This document shows positions 1 through 8,928 of a stretch of DNA of 64,000 bases, one piece after another. Numbering within the stretch: the first letter of the stretch is position 1; each line of letters begins with the position of its first letter. This DNA is from Ktedonobacterales bacterium (lineage in GTDB: Bacteria > Chloroflexota > Ktedonobacteria > Ktedonobacterales > Ktedonobacteraceae), in contig DAIDJF010000005.1 in the NCBI GenBank assembly GCA_027451525.1, positions 1-64,000 on the forward strand. Reading direction: 5' to 3'. Below the pieces are notes generated by a model that did not search any database, had not been told where the DNA came from, and saw only the letters and a program-made list of their open reading frames with translations. A program made the translations under genes and the position numbers.

Positions 1-219
1 CTGATGCTGCATGGTAATAAGGCATTGCTCACGTTGCTGTAGCGTAGGTGCAACCTGCATTGTGTTATATTCGGCATTTAACGCATTGATTGTGCTATCG
101 GCAAAGGCATTGACCATGATCTGTGAGCTAAAGCCAATACTGAGTACAAGACTTGCCAGGGCAATGATGCGTATATGCCAGGAACTGATATTTTTAAGAA
201 AGAGAATAACCGTTTGCAT
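1..219 (-). CDS. N-terminal part of an exported or membrane-anchored protein, cut by the window edge
   Basis: An open minus-strand frame runs off the left edge with no stop, giving 73 residues. It begins MQTVILFLKN and has a hydrophobic stretch at about residues 15-35 (IIALASLVLSIGFSS) that looks like a signal peptide or signal anchor, followed by a polar outer part rich in Asn, Gln and Thr. The ATG at 219 is preferred because GGAAG lies 7 bases upstream; the ATG at 225 would put that site almost on the start codon. It starts 29 bases after the stop of the preceding membrane-protein gene, so the two are probably co-transcribed. The family is not recognisable from this fragment. Confidence 0.55.
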   Translation of the reverse strand, partial: MQTVILFLKNISSWHIRIIALASLVLSIGFSSQIMVNAFADSTINALNAEYNTMQVAPTLQQREQCLITMQHQ

Positions 220-248
220 AATCATACTTCCATGCTGTGTTTTTGACG

Positions 249-713
249 TTAGTTCATCCAGCCGCCGGGTCCGGTATCGCGAATACGCACACCGCCGTCG
301 CGTTCACGGATAGTTTTGGCGTCTGCTGCCATGCGTGTTCCCAGATCTGAGAAGGATGTGCGGTGCCAGTATGCTGCTGGAAACAGACCAAGGCCTACCG
401 CGATAGTGGCACCAATTTCAGCGCGGTTGAATGGCAATCCTGGTGGTAGATGGTAGGGCACGTGTGTAACAAAACCTAGCCGTAAGGCCAGGGCAAAGAG
501 AAAAATGACCAATTCAAGTGCGCAAACCACGTAGTAAGAGAGCCGTTCTTTTACTGGTTGGGCGCGGAAGATAATTGCCATTAGCACATTGAGCAGAAAA
601 AGCCCCCCTGTTACCCAAAGTGTGAGTGTAACAACACTGATTTTCAGGAAGGAGAATATCTGCACGCTGGATATGAGCAGTGCCGCTAGCACATAAAGAT
701 GCGTCTGTACCAA
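249..713 (-). CDS. Small polytopic membrane protein of unknown function
   Basis: The product has 154 residues with about four hydrophobic segments (near 5-25, 28-48, 62-82 and 100-118) and a polar, charged C-terminus (about 120-154, including TIRERDGGVRIRD) that is probably cytoplasmic. The start is a TTG at 713, supported by AGGA seven bases upstream; no better ATG exists near the first hydrophobic segment. It lies 63 bases after the stop of a receptor kinase gene and 29 bases before another membrane/exported gene on the same strand, so it may belong to the kinase transcription unit. I do not recognise the family. Confidence 0.6.
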   Translation of the reverse strand: MVQTHLYVLAALLISSVQIFSFLKISVVTLTLWVTGGLFLLNVLMAIIFRAQPVKERLSYYVVCALELVIFLFALALRLGFVTHVPYHLPPGLPFNRAEIGATIAVGLGLFPAAYWHRTSFSDLGTRMAADAKTIRERDGGVRIRDTGPGGWMN

Positions 714-776
714 TTTCTTATCCTCTACCCTGACAACCCATCCAGGTAAGCCAGAGAAACTAGACCTGCTAACGTC

Positions 777-3305
777 CTATTTATACTGTAAAACAAGATT
801 GAAGAATGCGACCTCGGTCCCATTCCAATTGACGAGCATACCAATCTGACCGCCTTTGAGCGTATCATCTTGTGCGCTACCCATTGTTTTGCCATTCACG
901 ATGAACGTGTATTTTGTCCCTTGAAGGGCAACACTCATTGTATTGCGTCCTGCCGCCCCATGCCCATAGTGATATTCGCTACCAAATGGGTGCGACCAGA
1001 TTTTCGTCCAGGGATCTACAGTTGGTCCATAGCTATCGTCATATTTCCAAAATTCGTATTCGCCGCCGGGTGTGTTGGCCACCTCAAAGGCGTAAAATTG
1101 CGTTGAATTCTGGTGGCTGGTTAAATGAAATACCATGCCAAACTGATTGTTCACCGTTGTATCATCGCCTTTGACCTCTTCCATCGTTAATGTGTAAACG
1201 AACGAGGTTGGCAATTCTTCATCTGGTGGTAAGACGGCAAGCGCACTTGAGCCTGTTCGGACCGCTGTAATGTGATAGGCTCCATTTTTAAAGACGTACA
1301 TCTGCGGTCCATTGTCACTAGTAGAGACAGGCCAGTTATGGTAGTTTGTGCTGAGCGGATCGGTGAAAATGATATTGGCTCCCGCTGTCGCTGTGGCAAG
1401 CACCGAGGCTGTAGCGTTGGCATTGGGAGTTGCTTTTGTGGTTATGTGCGTGTTGTGTGTCGATTGCGTATGGCTGCTGAGGAGCCAGAAGAAACCTGAT
1501 CCGAATAATACCAGCACTATGGCCGCGATCAGCGCACTGTACTTGAGATTTCTCAGGATAATAGGTGGCAAAAAGCGCAGAAATTCCGGTGAAGAGCTTG
1601 TATGTGTCGGCGATGGCGTAGGAGGCACGGATGGAGCGGGCAACAGACCTGTCACATACCGTCCCGGTTGGCCTGCTACTGGCATTTTGACCACGTGCAT
1701 AGATTGCGTCAGGCGCATCGTTGTTGTTGCTCCCTGTCCCGCGTAAGTAGCTGGTAGTGTCCCTGTCGGCATTGTCCCTGTCGCCATGAGTGGCTCTTCG
1801 TATTGCGTGAGTGTCGGTGGGAAGGGAGATGACGGCACTGCTGGCGATGGAAAGGGTAGCTGCGTCACAGAAGGTCCCTGCGTTGGTAGTATTGGGCGTG
1901 GCATCCCCTCCGATATCATCGGTTGAGCGGCATCAAACGCTTGTTGTTCCATCTGTACAGGTGATTGTTCGCTTAGCGCGAAGGAGTTGGGTGGACGCAA
2001 CATACCTTTATGGCCGAGCAATGAACGTGTTGGTGGTAGTGGTGTCTCCTTCCCTTGCATGGGCAAAGGCGAAGGTGTGGGCGAAGGTAAGGGCGTGTAG
2101 CCACTAGGCTCACGTTGTTGTGGTTGCTGCGGCGGTGTTTCTGGCATCAGTAATCCTGTAAATGATGGCAATGTCATACGGGTCTGCGCTACGATATCGT
2201 TCTTACGTATAGGCATGCCGGGTGCGGGCGATGGGGGAACTATGCCAGCGGTCGAAAACATAGGCGCGATCATGGGCCTTCTGGATGTAGGCTGCTCTGT
2301 CCCTTCGGGCACCAAAGCCTGTTCAGTTGGCGGTTGGGCCATCTTTTTCCATGCCGGGTCGAAGAGACCACGTGGCGTTGCGAAGGTAACCGCTGGCATT
2401 TGCATTGACGAGAGCAAGTTGGTAGGGCTATCTCCCAGGGCGATGCCTGCGCTTGTCAGCGCGAGACGGAAGGCGTTTGCCAGATCGGAAGCCTGCCCAT
2501 AACGGTCGGCGGGGCGTTTTGCCAGAGCCTGGAGCATCACTTGTTCTGCTGCGACAGGCAGTTCTGGACGAAAATGCCGTGGCGCGGTCGGCGCAACCTG
2601 TAAGTGTTGTATGGCGACCTGCATTGGCGTTTGTCCCTTGAATGGTAGCTCACCGGTCACCATCTGATAGAGGATCACGCCTAACGCATAGATATCGGCC
2701 CGTGCATCCACCTCTGTACCGATTACCTGTTCGGGAGCCATATAGTCAGGTGTTCCCATCGGCATACCAATGCCTGTGAGTGGCGTTGGCTGAGTGCGGC
2801 CCTCGGTAATGATCTTCACGAGACCAAAATCACTGAGCAAGAGGCGTTTTTCCGGCGTCATGAGCATGTTAGCTGGCTTGACATCGCGATGAACAACACC
2901 ACGGGCATGCGCGGCATCCAGCGCGGAGGCCATCTGATCAAGATAGTAGACAACCATTGGCAGGGCAATCTGGTGTTCGCGCTCCAGTTCGTCGCGCAAT
3001 GTGCCCCCGCTGACATAGGGCATGACCAGATAGGCCAGACCATCGCTCTCATCATACTCGTGTACGGGCAAAATGTTAGGGTGATCCAGCGAGGCGGCGG
3101 CATCCGTCTCGCGCCGAAAACGTTCTAAAAACGCGCCTTGCTGCTGGGGTGTCAGTCGCACCATCGGAAACAAAATCTTTACCGCGACCTGACGGCGGGG
3201 GCGAGACTGTTGCGCCAGAAACACGGCTCCCATGCCCCCCTGCCCGATCAACCTTTGGAGCGTACACGTGCCAAGCGTTTTACCGATTAATGCTTCTGCG
3301 TTCAT
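777..3305 (-). CDS. Receptor Ser/Thr protein kinase with extracellular LamG-like domain
   Basis: Hanks-type (PknB-like) kinase of 842 residues. The kinase domain covers about 8-280: glycine loop GQGGMG (21-26), ATP-binding Lys43, catalytic HRDVKPAN (His139-Arg140-Asp141), metal-binding DFG (159-161) and activation-segment end GTPDYMAPEQ. A long Pro/Thr/Ser-rich linker follows (about 290-590), then one membrane segment (about 595-617) and an outer domain (about 650-842) with the beta-rich pattern of concanavalin/LamG-like folds (YAFEVAN, EFWKYDD, FIVNGK). The kinase should act in the cytoplasm and the outer domain probably binds a glycan or other envelope ligand; the ligand is inference. It starts 12 bases after the stop of a close paralogue, so the pair looks like a tandem duplication. 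Confidence 0.92.
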   Translation of the reverse strand: MNAEALIGKTLGTCTLQRLIGQGGMGAVFLAQQSRPRRQVAVKILFPMVRLTPQQQGAFLERFRRETDAAASLDHPNILPVHEYDESDGLAYLVMPYVSGGTLRDELEREHQIALPMVVYYLDQMASALDAAHARGVVHRDVKPANMLMTPEKRLLLSDFGLVKIITEGRTQPTPLTGIGMPMGTPDYMAPEQVIGTEVDARADIYALGVILYQMVTGELPFKGQTPMQVAIQHLQVAPTAPRHFRPELPVAAEQVMLQALAKRPADRYGQASDLANAFRLALTSAGIALGDSPTNLLSSMQMPAVTFATPRGLFDPAWKKMAQPPTEQALVPEGTEQPTSRRPMIAPMFSTAGIVPPSPAPGMPIRKNDIVAQTRMTLPSFTGLLMPETPPQQPQQREPSGYTPLPSPTPSPLPMQGKETPLPPTRSLLGHKGMLRPPNSFALSEQSPVQMEQQAFDAAQPMISEGMPRPILPTQGPSVTQLPFPSPAVPSSPFPPTLTQYEEPLMATGTMPTGTLPATYAGQGATTTMRLTQSMHVVKMPVAGQPGRYVTGLLPAPSVPPTPSPTHTSSSPEFLRFLPPIILRNLKYSALIAAIVLVLFGSGFFWLLSSHTQSTHNTHITTKATPNANATASVLATATAGANIIFTDPLSTNYHNWPVSTSDNGPQMYVFKNGAYHITAVRTGSSALAVLPPDEELPTSFVYTLTMEEVKGDDTTVNNQFGMVFHLTSHQNSTQFYAFEVANTPGGEYEFWKYDDSYGPTVDPWTKIWSHPFGSEYHYGHGAAGRNTMSVALQGTKYTFIVNGKTMGSAQDDTLKGGQIGMLVNWNGTEVAFFNLVLQYK

Positions 3306-3317
3306 ACGTTTGGATTC

Positions 3318-5510
3318 CTAATTGTTTGTCAGTAAGAGGTTTTTGAATGCGACCTCTGTCCCATTCAAGTTGACGATCATACCAATTGTACCGTTGGTCA
3401 ATGCGGTATCCTGGGCTGTTTTGACCACCTTGCCATTAACCGTAAAGGTGAAATGGCTGCCATTGGCAAAGACTTTGAAGGTGTTTACGCTCTGTGCCCC
3501 GTGGCCCTCGTGAAACTCTGTGCCGAAGGGTTGGTGCCAGATCTCTGTCCACGGACTCGCCGCGCTATCGTCGTATTTCCAGAATTGATATTCGCCGCCC
3601 TTCGTGTTGACAACTTCAAAGCTGTAGAAGGTCGTGACCGTCTTGCCGTTCTTTGTCTGCTGATTAAAGCGCAAGATCATACCGAAGGAGTTGACCGCCG
3701 AGTTATCATCGCCCGTGATCTCATCCATCGTTAGCGTGTAGCCAAGTGGGCTACCAAAGGCTTTGCCCTGTAATACGGTGGCCCGTCCGCTGTCACCGCG
3801 ATCCGTAATATGATAGGCTCCATCCTTAAAGGCATAGACATTGGCTGGTGCTGTGAGCCAGCTATGGGTGTTGGTGGAGAGTGGGTCAAAAAGAATAGTA
3901 TTGGCCTGCGCAGTCGCTGTTGCCTGTGCGATTGCCGTTGCCTGCACGTTTAACTTCCCTGTCTGGGTCGTCTGGCCTGTTTGGCTGCTCTGGGTGCTAC
4001 TTCCACGATTGGATGTGTGCATACGTATGAACCAAACTGCCCCTACGATACCGGCAAGCAGTATCAGTGCCATGAGCACTGATACTGCTTTCATCCAGAC
4101 GGGTGCAGGTTTCTTTGTCTGCGTTGTTGTTGGTATTTGCTGCATGACTGGCAGCAGACCAGTGACATATTGTCCGGGCTGACCCGCGACAGGCACTTGC
4201 ACAACTTTTACGGGGCTGGTGAGCTTGATAGTGTTGCTTCCCATTGGTTGTCCCGTTGCGGGCAATTGGCCTGTTTGGCGGATGGGTGACATCTGCTGAA
4301 TAGGTGATAATACAGCTGTTCCAGCTTCAGTGGCTGGTGATGTACGTTGTGCTGTTGTGACAGCGGCCATCTGAGCCGTGCCAACCTGTGGGAACTTGCC
4401 AGTGCGTGAAAGCAGACCGCCTCCGCCCTTTGCTATCTCATTTTGAGCCACGGGCATCTGCCCTGTGGTTGCCACCTCTGCGCGTACCGCTGGTGCCATG
4501 CCTGTTGCACGACTGAGCAGGCCCGCGCCGCGATTCGCTTTAATTGCGGGTAAGGTCGAGGTCGGCAATGCTAATGCAGGCTCCTCGAATACGGGAATGC
4601 GTGCCCCTGTGATACCGGCGAGCAGATTGTTCTGCGGACTGAGTGGAATGCCCATGCCGATCAGCGTTAAGCGAAAGGCGTCGGCCAGTTCGCGCGCGGT
4701 CGCATAGCGCTCTGAGGGGCGTTTGGCGAGGGAACGCAAAATGACCTGTTCTGTTGCAACGGGAAGGTCTGGACGTAACATCTGTGGCGAGGGAGGAGGA
4801 ATCTGCAAGTGTTGCGCGGCGATTTGCATCGGCGTCTCGCCCTGAAATGGCGTTGTGCCTGTCACCATTTGATAGAGGATCACACCCAGCGAGTAGAGGT
4901 CGGCGCGGCTATCTACTCCCTCGCCCATGACCTGTTCAGGAGCCATATAGTCGGGTGTGCCCACTGGCACGCCCACCCCTGTCAAACGCGGTTGTGCATT
5001 GTGTCCCTCTGAGACAATCTTCACCAAACCAAAATCGGTGAGCAGCAGACGGCCCTCGGGGGTCATCAGGATGTTTGCAGGTTTGATATCACGGTGAATC
5101 ACGCCATGCTCATGCGCGAAATCTAGAGCCGCTGCCATCTGGTCTAAATAATTGACAATCTTTGCTAGTGGTAAAACACCCTCGCGCTCCATCTCATCGC
5201 GTAACGTACCGCCACTGATATAGGGCATTACGAGATAGGCCAGACCATCACGCTCTCCATATTCATGCACTGGAACGATATTAGGATGTTCCAGCGAGGC
5301 GGCGGCGTCCGTCTCACGGCGGAACCGTTCCAGGAAAGCCGCTAGTTGATGTGCATTCAACAGCGTCATCGGCATTAGCACCTTCACTGCAACCTGACGG
5401 CGGGGGCGCGACTGCTGAGCTAGAAAGACGGCCCCCATTCCTCCCTGACCTAGCAAACGCTGCAGCGTACAGGTTCCAAGTACCGTTCCAATTAATGATT
5501 CTGCGTTCAT
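3318..5510 (-). CDS. Receptor Ser/Thr protein kinase, paralogue of the downstream kinase
   Basis: Hanks-type kinase of 730 residues, collinear with its neighbour at 777-3305: identical opening logic (MNAESLIGTVLGTCTLQRLL), glycine loop GQGGMG, VAVKVL lysine, HRDIKPAN catalytic loop, DFG and GTPDYMAPEQ. The linker to the membrane is shorter and Pro/Thr/Gln-rich; the membrane segment is near 465-490. A Thr/Gln/Ala-rich stalk leads to a C-terminal LamG-like domain with the same FWKYDD and FTVNGK landmarks. The linker and stalk have diverged far more than the two folded domains. GAGGG lies six bases before the ATG. It is the first gene of a minus-strand unit that includes the second kinase and probably the two small membrane genes downstream. 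Confidence 0.92.
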   Translation of the reverse strand: MNAESLIGTVLGTCTLQRLLGQGGMGAVFLAQQSRPRRQVAVKVLMPMTLLNAHQLAAFLERFRRETDAAASLEHPNIVPVHEYGERDGLAYLVMPYISGGTLRDEMEREGVLPLAKIVNYLDQMAAALDFAHEHGVIHRDIKPANILMTPEGRLLLTDFGLVKIVSEGHNAQPRLTGVGVPVGTPDYMAPEQVMGEGVDSRADLYSLGVILYQMVTGTTPFQGETPMQIAAQHLQIPPPSPQMLRPDLPVATEQVILRSLAKRPSERYATARELADAFRLTLIGMGIPLSPQNNLLAGITGARIPVFEEPALALPTSTLPAIKANRGAGLLSRATGMAPAVRAEVATTGQMPVAQNEIAKGGGGLLSRTGKFPQVGTAQMAAVTTAQRTSPATEAGTAVLSPIQQMSPIRQTGQLPATGQPMGSNTIKLTSPVKVVQVPVAGQPGQYVTGLLPVMQQIPTTTQTKKPAPVWMKAVSVLMALILLAGIVGAVWFIRMHTSNRGSSTQSSQTGQTTQTGKLNVQATAIAQATATAQANTILFDPLSTNTHSWLTAPANVYAFKDGAYHITDRGDSGRATVLQGKAFGSPLGYTLTMDEITGDDNSAVNSFGMILRFNQQTKNGKTVTTFYSFEVVNTKGGEYQFWKYDDSAASPWTEIWHQPFGTEFHEGHGAQSVNTFKVFANGSHFTFTVNGKVVKTAQDTALTNGTIGMIVNLNGTEVAFKNLLLTNN

Positions 5511-5628
5511 GAATTACCCTCTACCTCTTCTGCTGCTGACATGTATTGTGGTTTTGCGTCTTGTTGCATCTCATCTCTATGATGCGCTCACGCTCTCTGA
5601 GCCATGTAAGATAGTATGTCTTTTGTAC

Positions 5629-5657
5629 ATCTTAGTTAACTTGCACAATTATGACAA
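5629..5657 (-). promoter_or_regulatory. Probable sigma70 promoter of the tandem kinase unit
   Basis: Read on the minus strand: TTGTCA (-35), 17-base spacer, TAAGAT (-10). It lies about 120 bases upstream of the first kinase gene, within the 504-base gap 5511-6015. The rest of that gap between 5658 and 5842 shows nothing I can name. Confidence 0.4.
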
Positions 5658-5842
5658 TGTATTACCCACAAGAGCATGACTATAGTAATGTTTGTTGGTA
5701 AACGTTTGTCCCTGTTTCATATGCTTTACAATCAATAAACGAGCCATGCTGGCAGTTTGCTGTGGCATAGGAAAAGTGGTATAGTCGTCTTCCCGACCCT
5801 ATCTCTGGTAGCTTGATATGTTCTTTAGGTGGAGATGAGTAA

Positions 5843-6019
5843 GCAACGTGGCATACCTGGAACTTTAAGGACGAAGATGGCTATCCCTGGCATGCCATTT
5901 TCTTTATCCTCAAAGTTCCAGGCAAGGAGAATATATACGTTCTCTCTCTCAGTGCAACCCTGGGCGAAGAGCCACAAGGGTGTAACAGTTGGTTTGGTAT
6001 AACCTCGCTTGGAGACTAA
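5843..6019 (+). pseudogene. Possible C-terminal remnant of a protein-coding gene
   Basis: This frame is open for 58 codons after a TAA at 5840 and ends at TAA 6017-6019. It reads like real protein, with balanced composition and typical codons: WHTWNFKDEDGYPW, then IFFILKVPGKENIYVL, then NSWFGITSLGD. There is no usable start codon in frame. An ATG at 5835 lies in a different frame, so the N-terminus could have been lost by frameshift or deletion. Its end overlaps the last four bases of the convergent helicase gene. It contains a 22-base imperfect inverted repeat (5856-5922). The family is unknown, and chance coding character remains possible. Confidence 0.3.
5856..5922. repeat. Imperfect 22-base inverted repeat
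   Basis: Arms at 5856-5877 and 5901-5922 (CCTGGAACTTTAAGGA and its near complement) match at 19 of 22 positions around a 23-base loop. The repeat sits inside the possible gene remnant and could form a long hairpin just downstream of the helicase gene, where it may serve as a transcription stop. Neither arm is followed by a T-run. Confidence 0.45.
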
Positions 6020-8709
6020 GGCAACGGCGAGCCGTCGCGGTCGTTCAAGCTCAGGGCCTCGGCGATATCGTGGTCCTCTTCAGCATCTAAGGGGACGATC
6101 TCAGCACCAACCTGCACTACCATCGAGGGAATCGTGCGGCTCTGAATAATGATGCCACGCAAGAGCGAGGCCGATGCCTGCCCAAAGAGTGGACGGACGC
6201 GCTCCAGGCGTTCGCGTTGTGCCTGCAATTGTTCCATGCTGGCATGACGCGCCCGTTCGCTGGGGGCACCATCCATCATCACTGGAACCGATTGTTCCCA
6301 GATATCGCGCGCGTCCAAAACCTGTCCAACTGCTGCCTGCACCTGCTGAATCAGGTCAATTGTCTGGTTGAGCAGCATAAGAATATCGCCCTCCGCCAGA
6401 TCAATGCGCCGCAGTAGACCTCCGAGCGACATGCCACGCGACCACGCCAGGGCGACGCCGTGAAATTCTGGCATGATCGAGGGACTGAAGTTGATCTCGG
6501 CCCGTTCCTCGATGCCATGCACATGCTGCGCGATACGCCAGAGTTCGCGTCGCACTTGCACGAGGCGCGCATGAACTACGCTACGATTGTTGAGCCGTTT
6601 ATCGCTACCGAACGCGAACCAGCTATGTACCTCGGCAAGCTCGTGGGCCGTTAGCTCGTCAAGCGTGCCACTCATGATGAGTTCGATAATCATGATGCCC
6701 GCTGGATGGAAGATGCTGCGCAAGAGCCGCCCTTTGAGCGTTAATTGATCGTCCTGTCCGATATAGCCCAATGCGCGTAAGGCGAAAATCGTACCATCGA
6801 GTTCCGCCGCTCCTGCCCGACTGAGCGGGTAGGCTCCAATGCGTTGCCGTCGCTTCTCTAGTGCTTCGACGGCCCCTTGTGAGGCCGCGCCCTTTTTCTT
6901 ACCCGATTTCTTGGCCTTCTGATAGCGTTTCTCCAGGCGTTGCAGTTCGTTGAATTCCCATAGCAGGTAGCGTTGGTATTCGCGCAGACTGGACGCGCAG
7001 ATGCGCCGAATATGCTGCAGGTCGCCGGGTCGCCACAGGTTCAGCACGGAGTTGTAGCGCACGACAAACGAACTGGTGACGGGCAGCATTTCGCCTGTGA
7101 TACGCTGAAAGGAGTCCTCAAAAGGCTCCCAAGGCGAGTAGGGAATGACAGCGGAACCGTGTATATCCATGCCGCGTCTACCCGCACGCCCCGTCAACTG
7201 ACGATATTCATTGGGTGTTAGCAGGCGCATCTCCTGTCCGTCAAACTTGCTCAGGCTGCCGACGACGACGCTGCGCGCGGGCATATTCACGCCGAGGGCC
7301 AGCGTATCGGTGGCAAAGACGGCGCGCAGATAACCTCTGGCGAACAGTGTCTCGACCAAAACCTTGAGGCCGGGCAGAAGCCCCGCGTGATGGAAGGCAA
7401 TACCGCGAGGCAACAGGTCTGTCAGGGCATGTACCTGTTGCAAATTTCTATCCTCTTTCGGCAGGTTTTCAAGCCAAACGCCCACCTCTTCGCGAATTTT
7501 CAGTTCTTCTTCAGGTGTGGTAAAGCGATGCAAGGCCGCGCTCATCGCTGCCTCTTCAACGACACGCCGTCCAGGCAGGAAGTAGAGGCAGGGCAACATA
7601 TCGGCCTCGCGCAGTGCCGTAAGGATCTCGCCCGGTTCAGGTGCGCGGCGCATACGTGGACGTTTTGGTTTGCGTTCCTCCGCCACCTGCGCTGTTTCTG
7701 GTTCTGTATTACCGTTTATGCCCGCTATTTGTGCGGCTTCATCCTCTGTTTCAGAGGTCGCGCGTGCGGGAGAGCGTTTCCCTTGTGGGCTAATACGCAT
7801 CTGGCGAGGCGGAATACGTCCGCCATCGCGTGCTCTAAAGTGTCTGGCTCCGCGCTCACTCTGACCGCGCTCACGGCGATCTTCGTACTGCTCCTCTTCG
7901 TCCTCGTCCTCTTCATTTTCGATCTCGTCTTCTGTGCGATAGGCATAGCGGCGTCCCAGCATCTGCGCCATTTTTGCCTCGCCACCCACATTGGGAAAAC
8001 GCTCAATGCGGTTACCGTTCGCGTCTTGTACGAGATGTAGTTTATTATCGAGAAAGTAGAAGTGTTCTAGTGGAACAGCGCGTTCTTCGTGAATAATGAG
8101 TGAGATGGGGCGATGGACACGGCTAATCCATTGGGCCAGATCATCCGCGTTGCTTACCGTTGCCGAGAGGCCCACCAGTTGAACGTGCTGCGGTGAGCAG
8201 ATGATCGCCTCTTCCCACACGGGGCCGCGATCAGCGTCGCTCAGGTAGTGGAGTTCATCAAAGACAACAAAGCCGACATCTTGCAGCGATGAAAGCGTGA
8301 GCATTTCGTTGTCAAGTCGCTCGCCGCCCTGTTCCAGTAGCATGTTACGGTAGACTTCGGTCGTCATAATCACAATCGAGGCTCGACTGTGTTCAACAAT
8401 GTCGCCCGTGACGAGGCCAACGGCGTCATAGCCGTAAAGTTCGCGCAAGTCACGGTATTTCTGGTTCGAGAGTGCTTTAAGCGGCGTTGTGTAGATGACA
8501 CGTTGACCACGTTGCTGCGCTAACCAGATTGCATACTCGGCGACCAGTGTTTTGCCTGTTCCGGTTGGAGCCGCGACCAATACGGAATAGTTTTCTTCTA
8601 ACTGGGCAATTGCATCCAGTTGAAACTGGTCGATAGGAAACGTGTAGCGTGCTGCAAAAGTGCGCACGTTTTCCGAAAGCTCGTTCCTGACCACTACGTG
8701 TATACCCAT
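6016..8709 (-). CDS. Ski2-like DEAD/DEAH-box RNA helicase with DSHCT domain
   Basis: Superfamily 2 helicase of 897 residues in the Ski2/Mtr4 group, predicted to unwind structured RNA with ATP in the cytoplasm. Helicase core motifs are clear: Walker A APTGTGKT, DELH box (FDELHYL), SAT motif (GLSATVSN), then the second RecA domain with HHAGLLPG, TDTLALGVNMPA and QLTGRAGRRGMD. The C-terminal third fits the DSHCT helical domain of this family (HELAEVHSWF and following). A long insert at roughly 250-350, rich in Glu, Asp, Arg and Ser, separates the two RecA domains and is probably disordered. The gene stands alone; its stop overlaps a possible gene remnant on the other strand. Confidence 0.92.
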   Translation of the reverse strand: MGIHVVVRNELSENVRTFAARYTFPIDQFQLDAIAQLEENYSVLVAAPTGTGKTLVAEYAIWLAQQRGQRVIYTTPLKALSNQKYRDLRELYGYDAVGLVTGDIVEHSRASIVIMTTEVYRNMLLEQGGERLDNEMLTLSSLQDVGFVVFDELHYLSDADRGPVWEEAIICSPQHVQLVGLSATVSNADDLAQWISRVHRPISLIIHEERAVPLEHFYFLDNKLHLVQDANGNRIERFPNVGGEAKMAQMLGRRYAYRTEDEIENEEDEDEEEQYEDRRERGQSERGARHFRARDGGRIPPRQMRISPQGKRSPARATSETEDEAAQIAGINGNTEPETAQVAEERKPKRPRMRRAPEPGEILTALREADMLPCLYFLPGRRVVEEAAMSAALHRFTTPEEELKIREEVGVWLENLPKEDRNLQQVHALTDLLPRGIAFHHAGLLPGLKVLVETLFARGYLRAVFATDTLALGVNMPARSVVVGSLSKFDGQEMRLLTPNEYRQLTGRAGRRGMDIHGSAVIPYSPWEPFEDSFQRITGEMLPVTSSFVVRYNSVLNLWRPGDLQHIRRICASSLREYQRYLLWEFNELQRLEKRYQKAKKSGKKKGAASQGAVEALEKRRQRIGAYPLSRAGAAELDGTIFALRALGYIGQDDQLTLKGRLLRSIFHPAGIMIIELIMSGTLDELTAHELAEVHSWFAFGSDKRLNNRSVVHARLVQVRRELWRIAQHVHGIEERAEINFSPSIMPEFHGVALAWSRGMSLGGLLRRIDLAEGDILMLLNQTIDLIQQVQAAVGQVLDARDIWEQSVPVMMDGAPSERARHASMEQLQAQRERLERVRPLFGQASASLLRGIIIQSRTIPSMVVQVGAEIVPLDAEEDHDIAEALSLNDRDGSPLP

Positions 8710-8836
8710 TGTCCTTCTTTATAATTACTACTGTCATTCCTTTCATTGTAGCACTAATGGAGCGAATAGACAAGAAGTGTATACACGAGCTTTTTATACA
8801 TGTATTTCCAAAAGAACGTGATACATGTAATGAATG

Positions 8837-8887
8837 GAAGGACGCGATTAGCAAATTCATTTGTTGCGTTTTATGATCGCGTCCTTC
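8837..8887 (-). terminator. Long hairpin downstream of the prenyltransferase gene
   Basis: Arms GAAGGACGCGAT (8837-8848) and its exact complement (8876-8887) are 12 bases each with a 27-base loop. It lies about 40 bases beyond the stop of the minus-strand menA-like gene. No clear T-run follows, so it may be a processing or stability element rather than an intrinsic terminator. Confidence 0.4.
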
Positions 8888-8928
8888 TATTCTTTCTGCC
8901 CCGGCGGCCAGCACCGCGTTCTGTATTT

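Noticed and set aside
7387..8040. 217-codon plus-strand frame inside the helicase gene
   Set aside because: It is the shadow of the helicase insert and motif region; it has no ribosome-binding site and Cys/Phe-rich composition typical of antisense frames.
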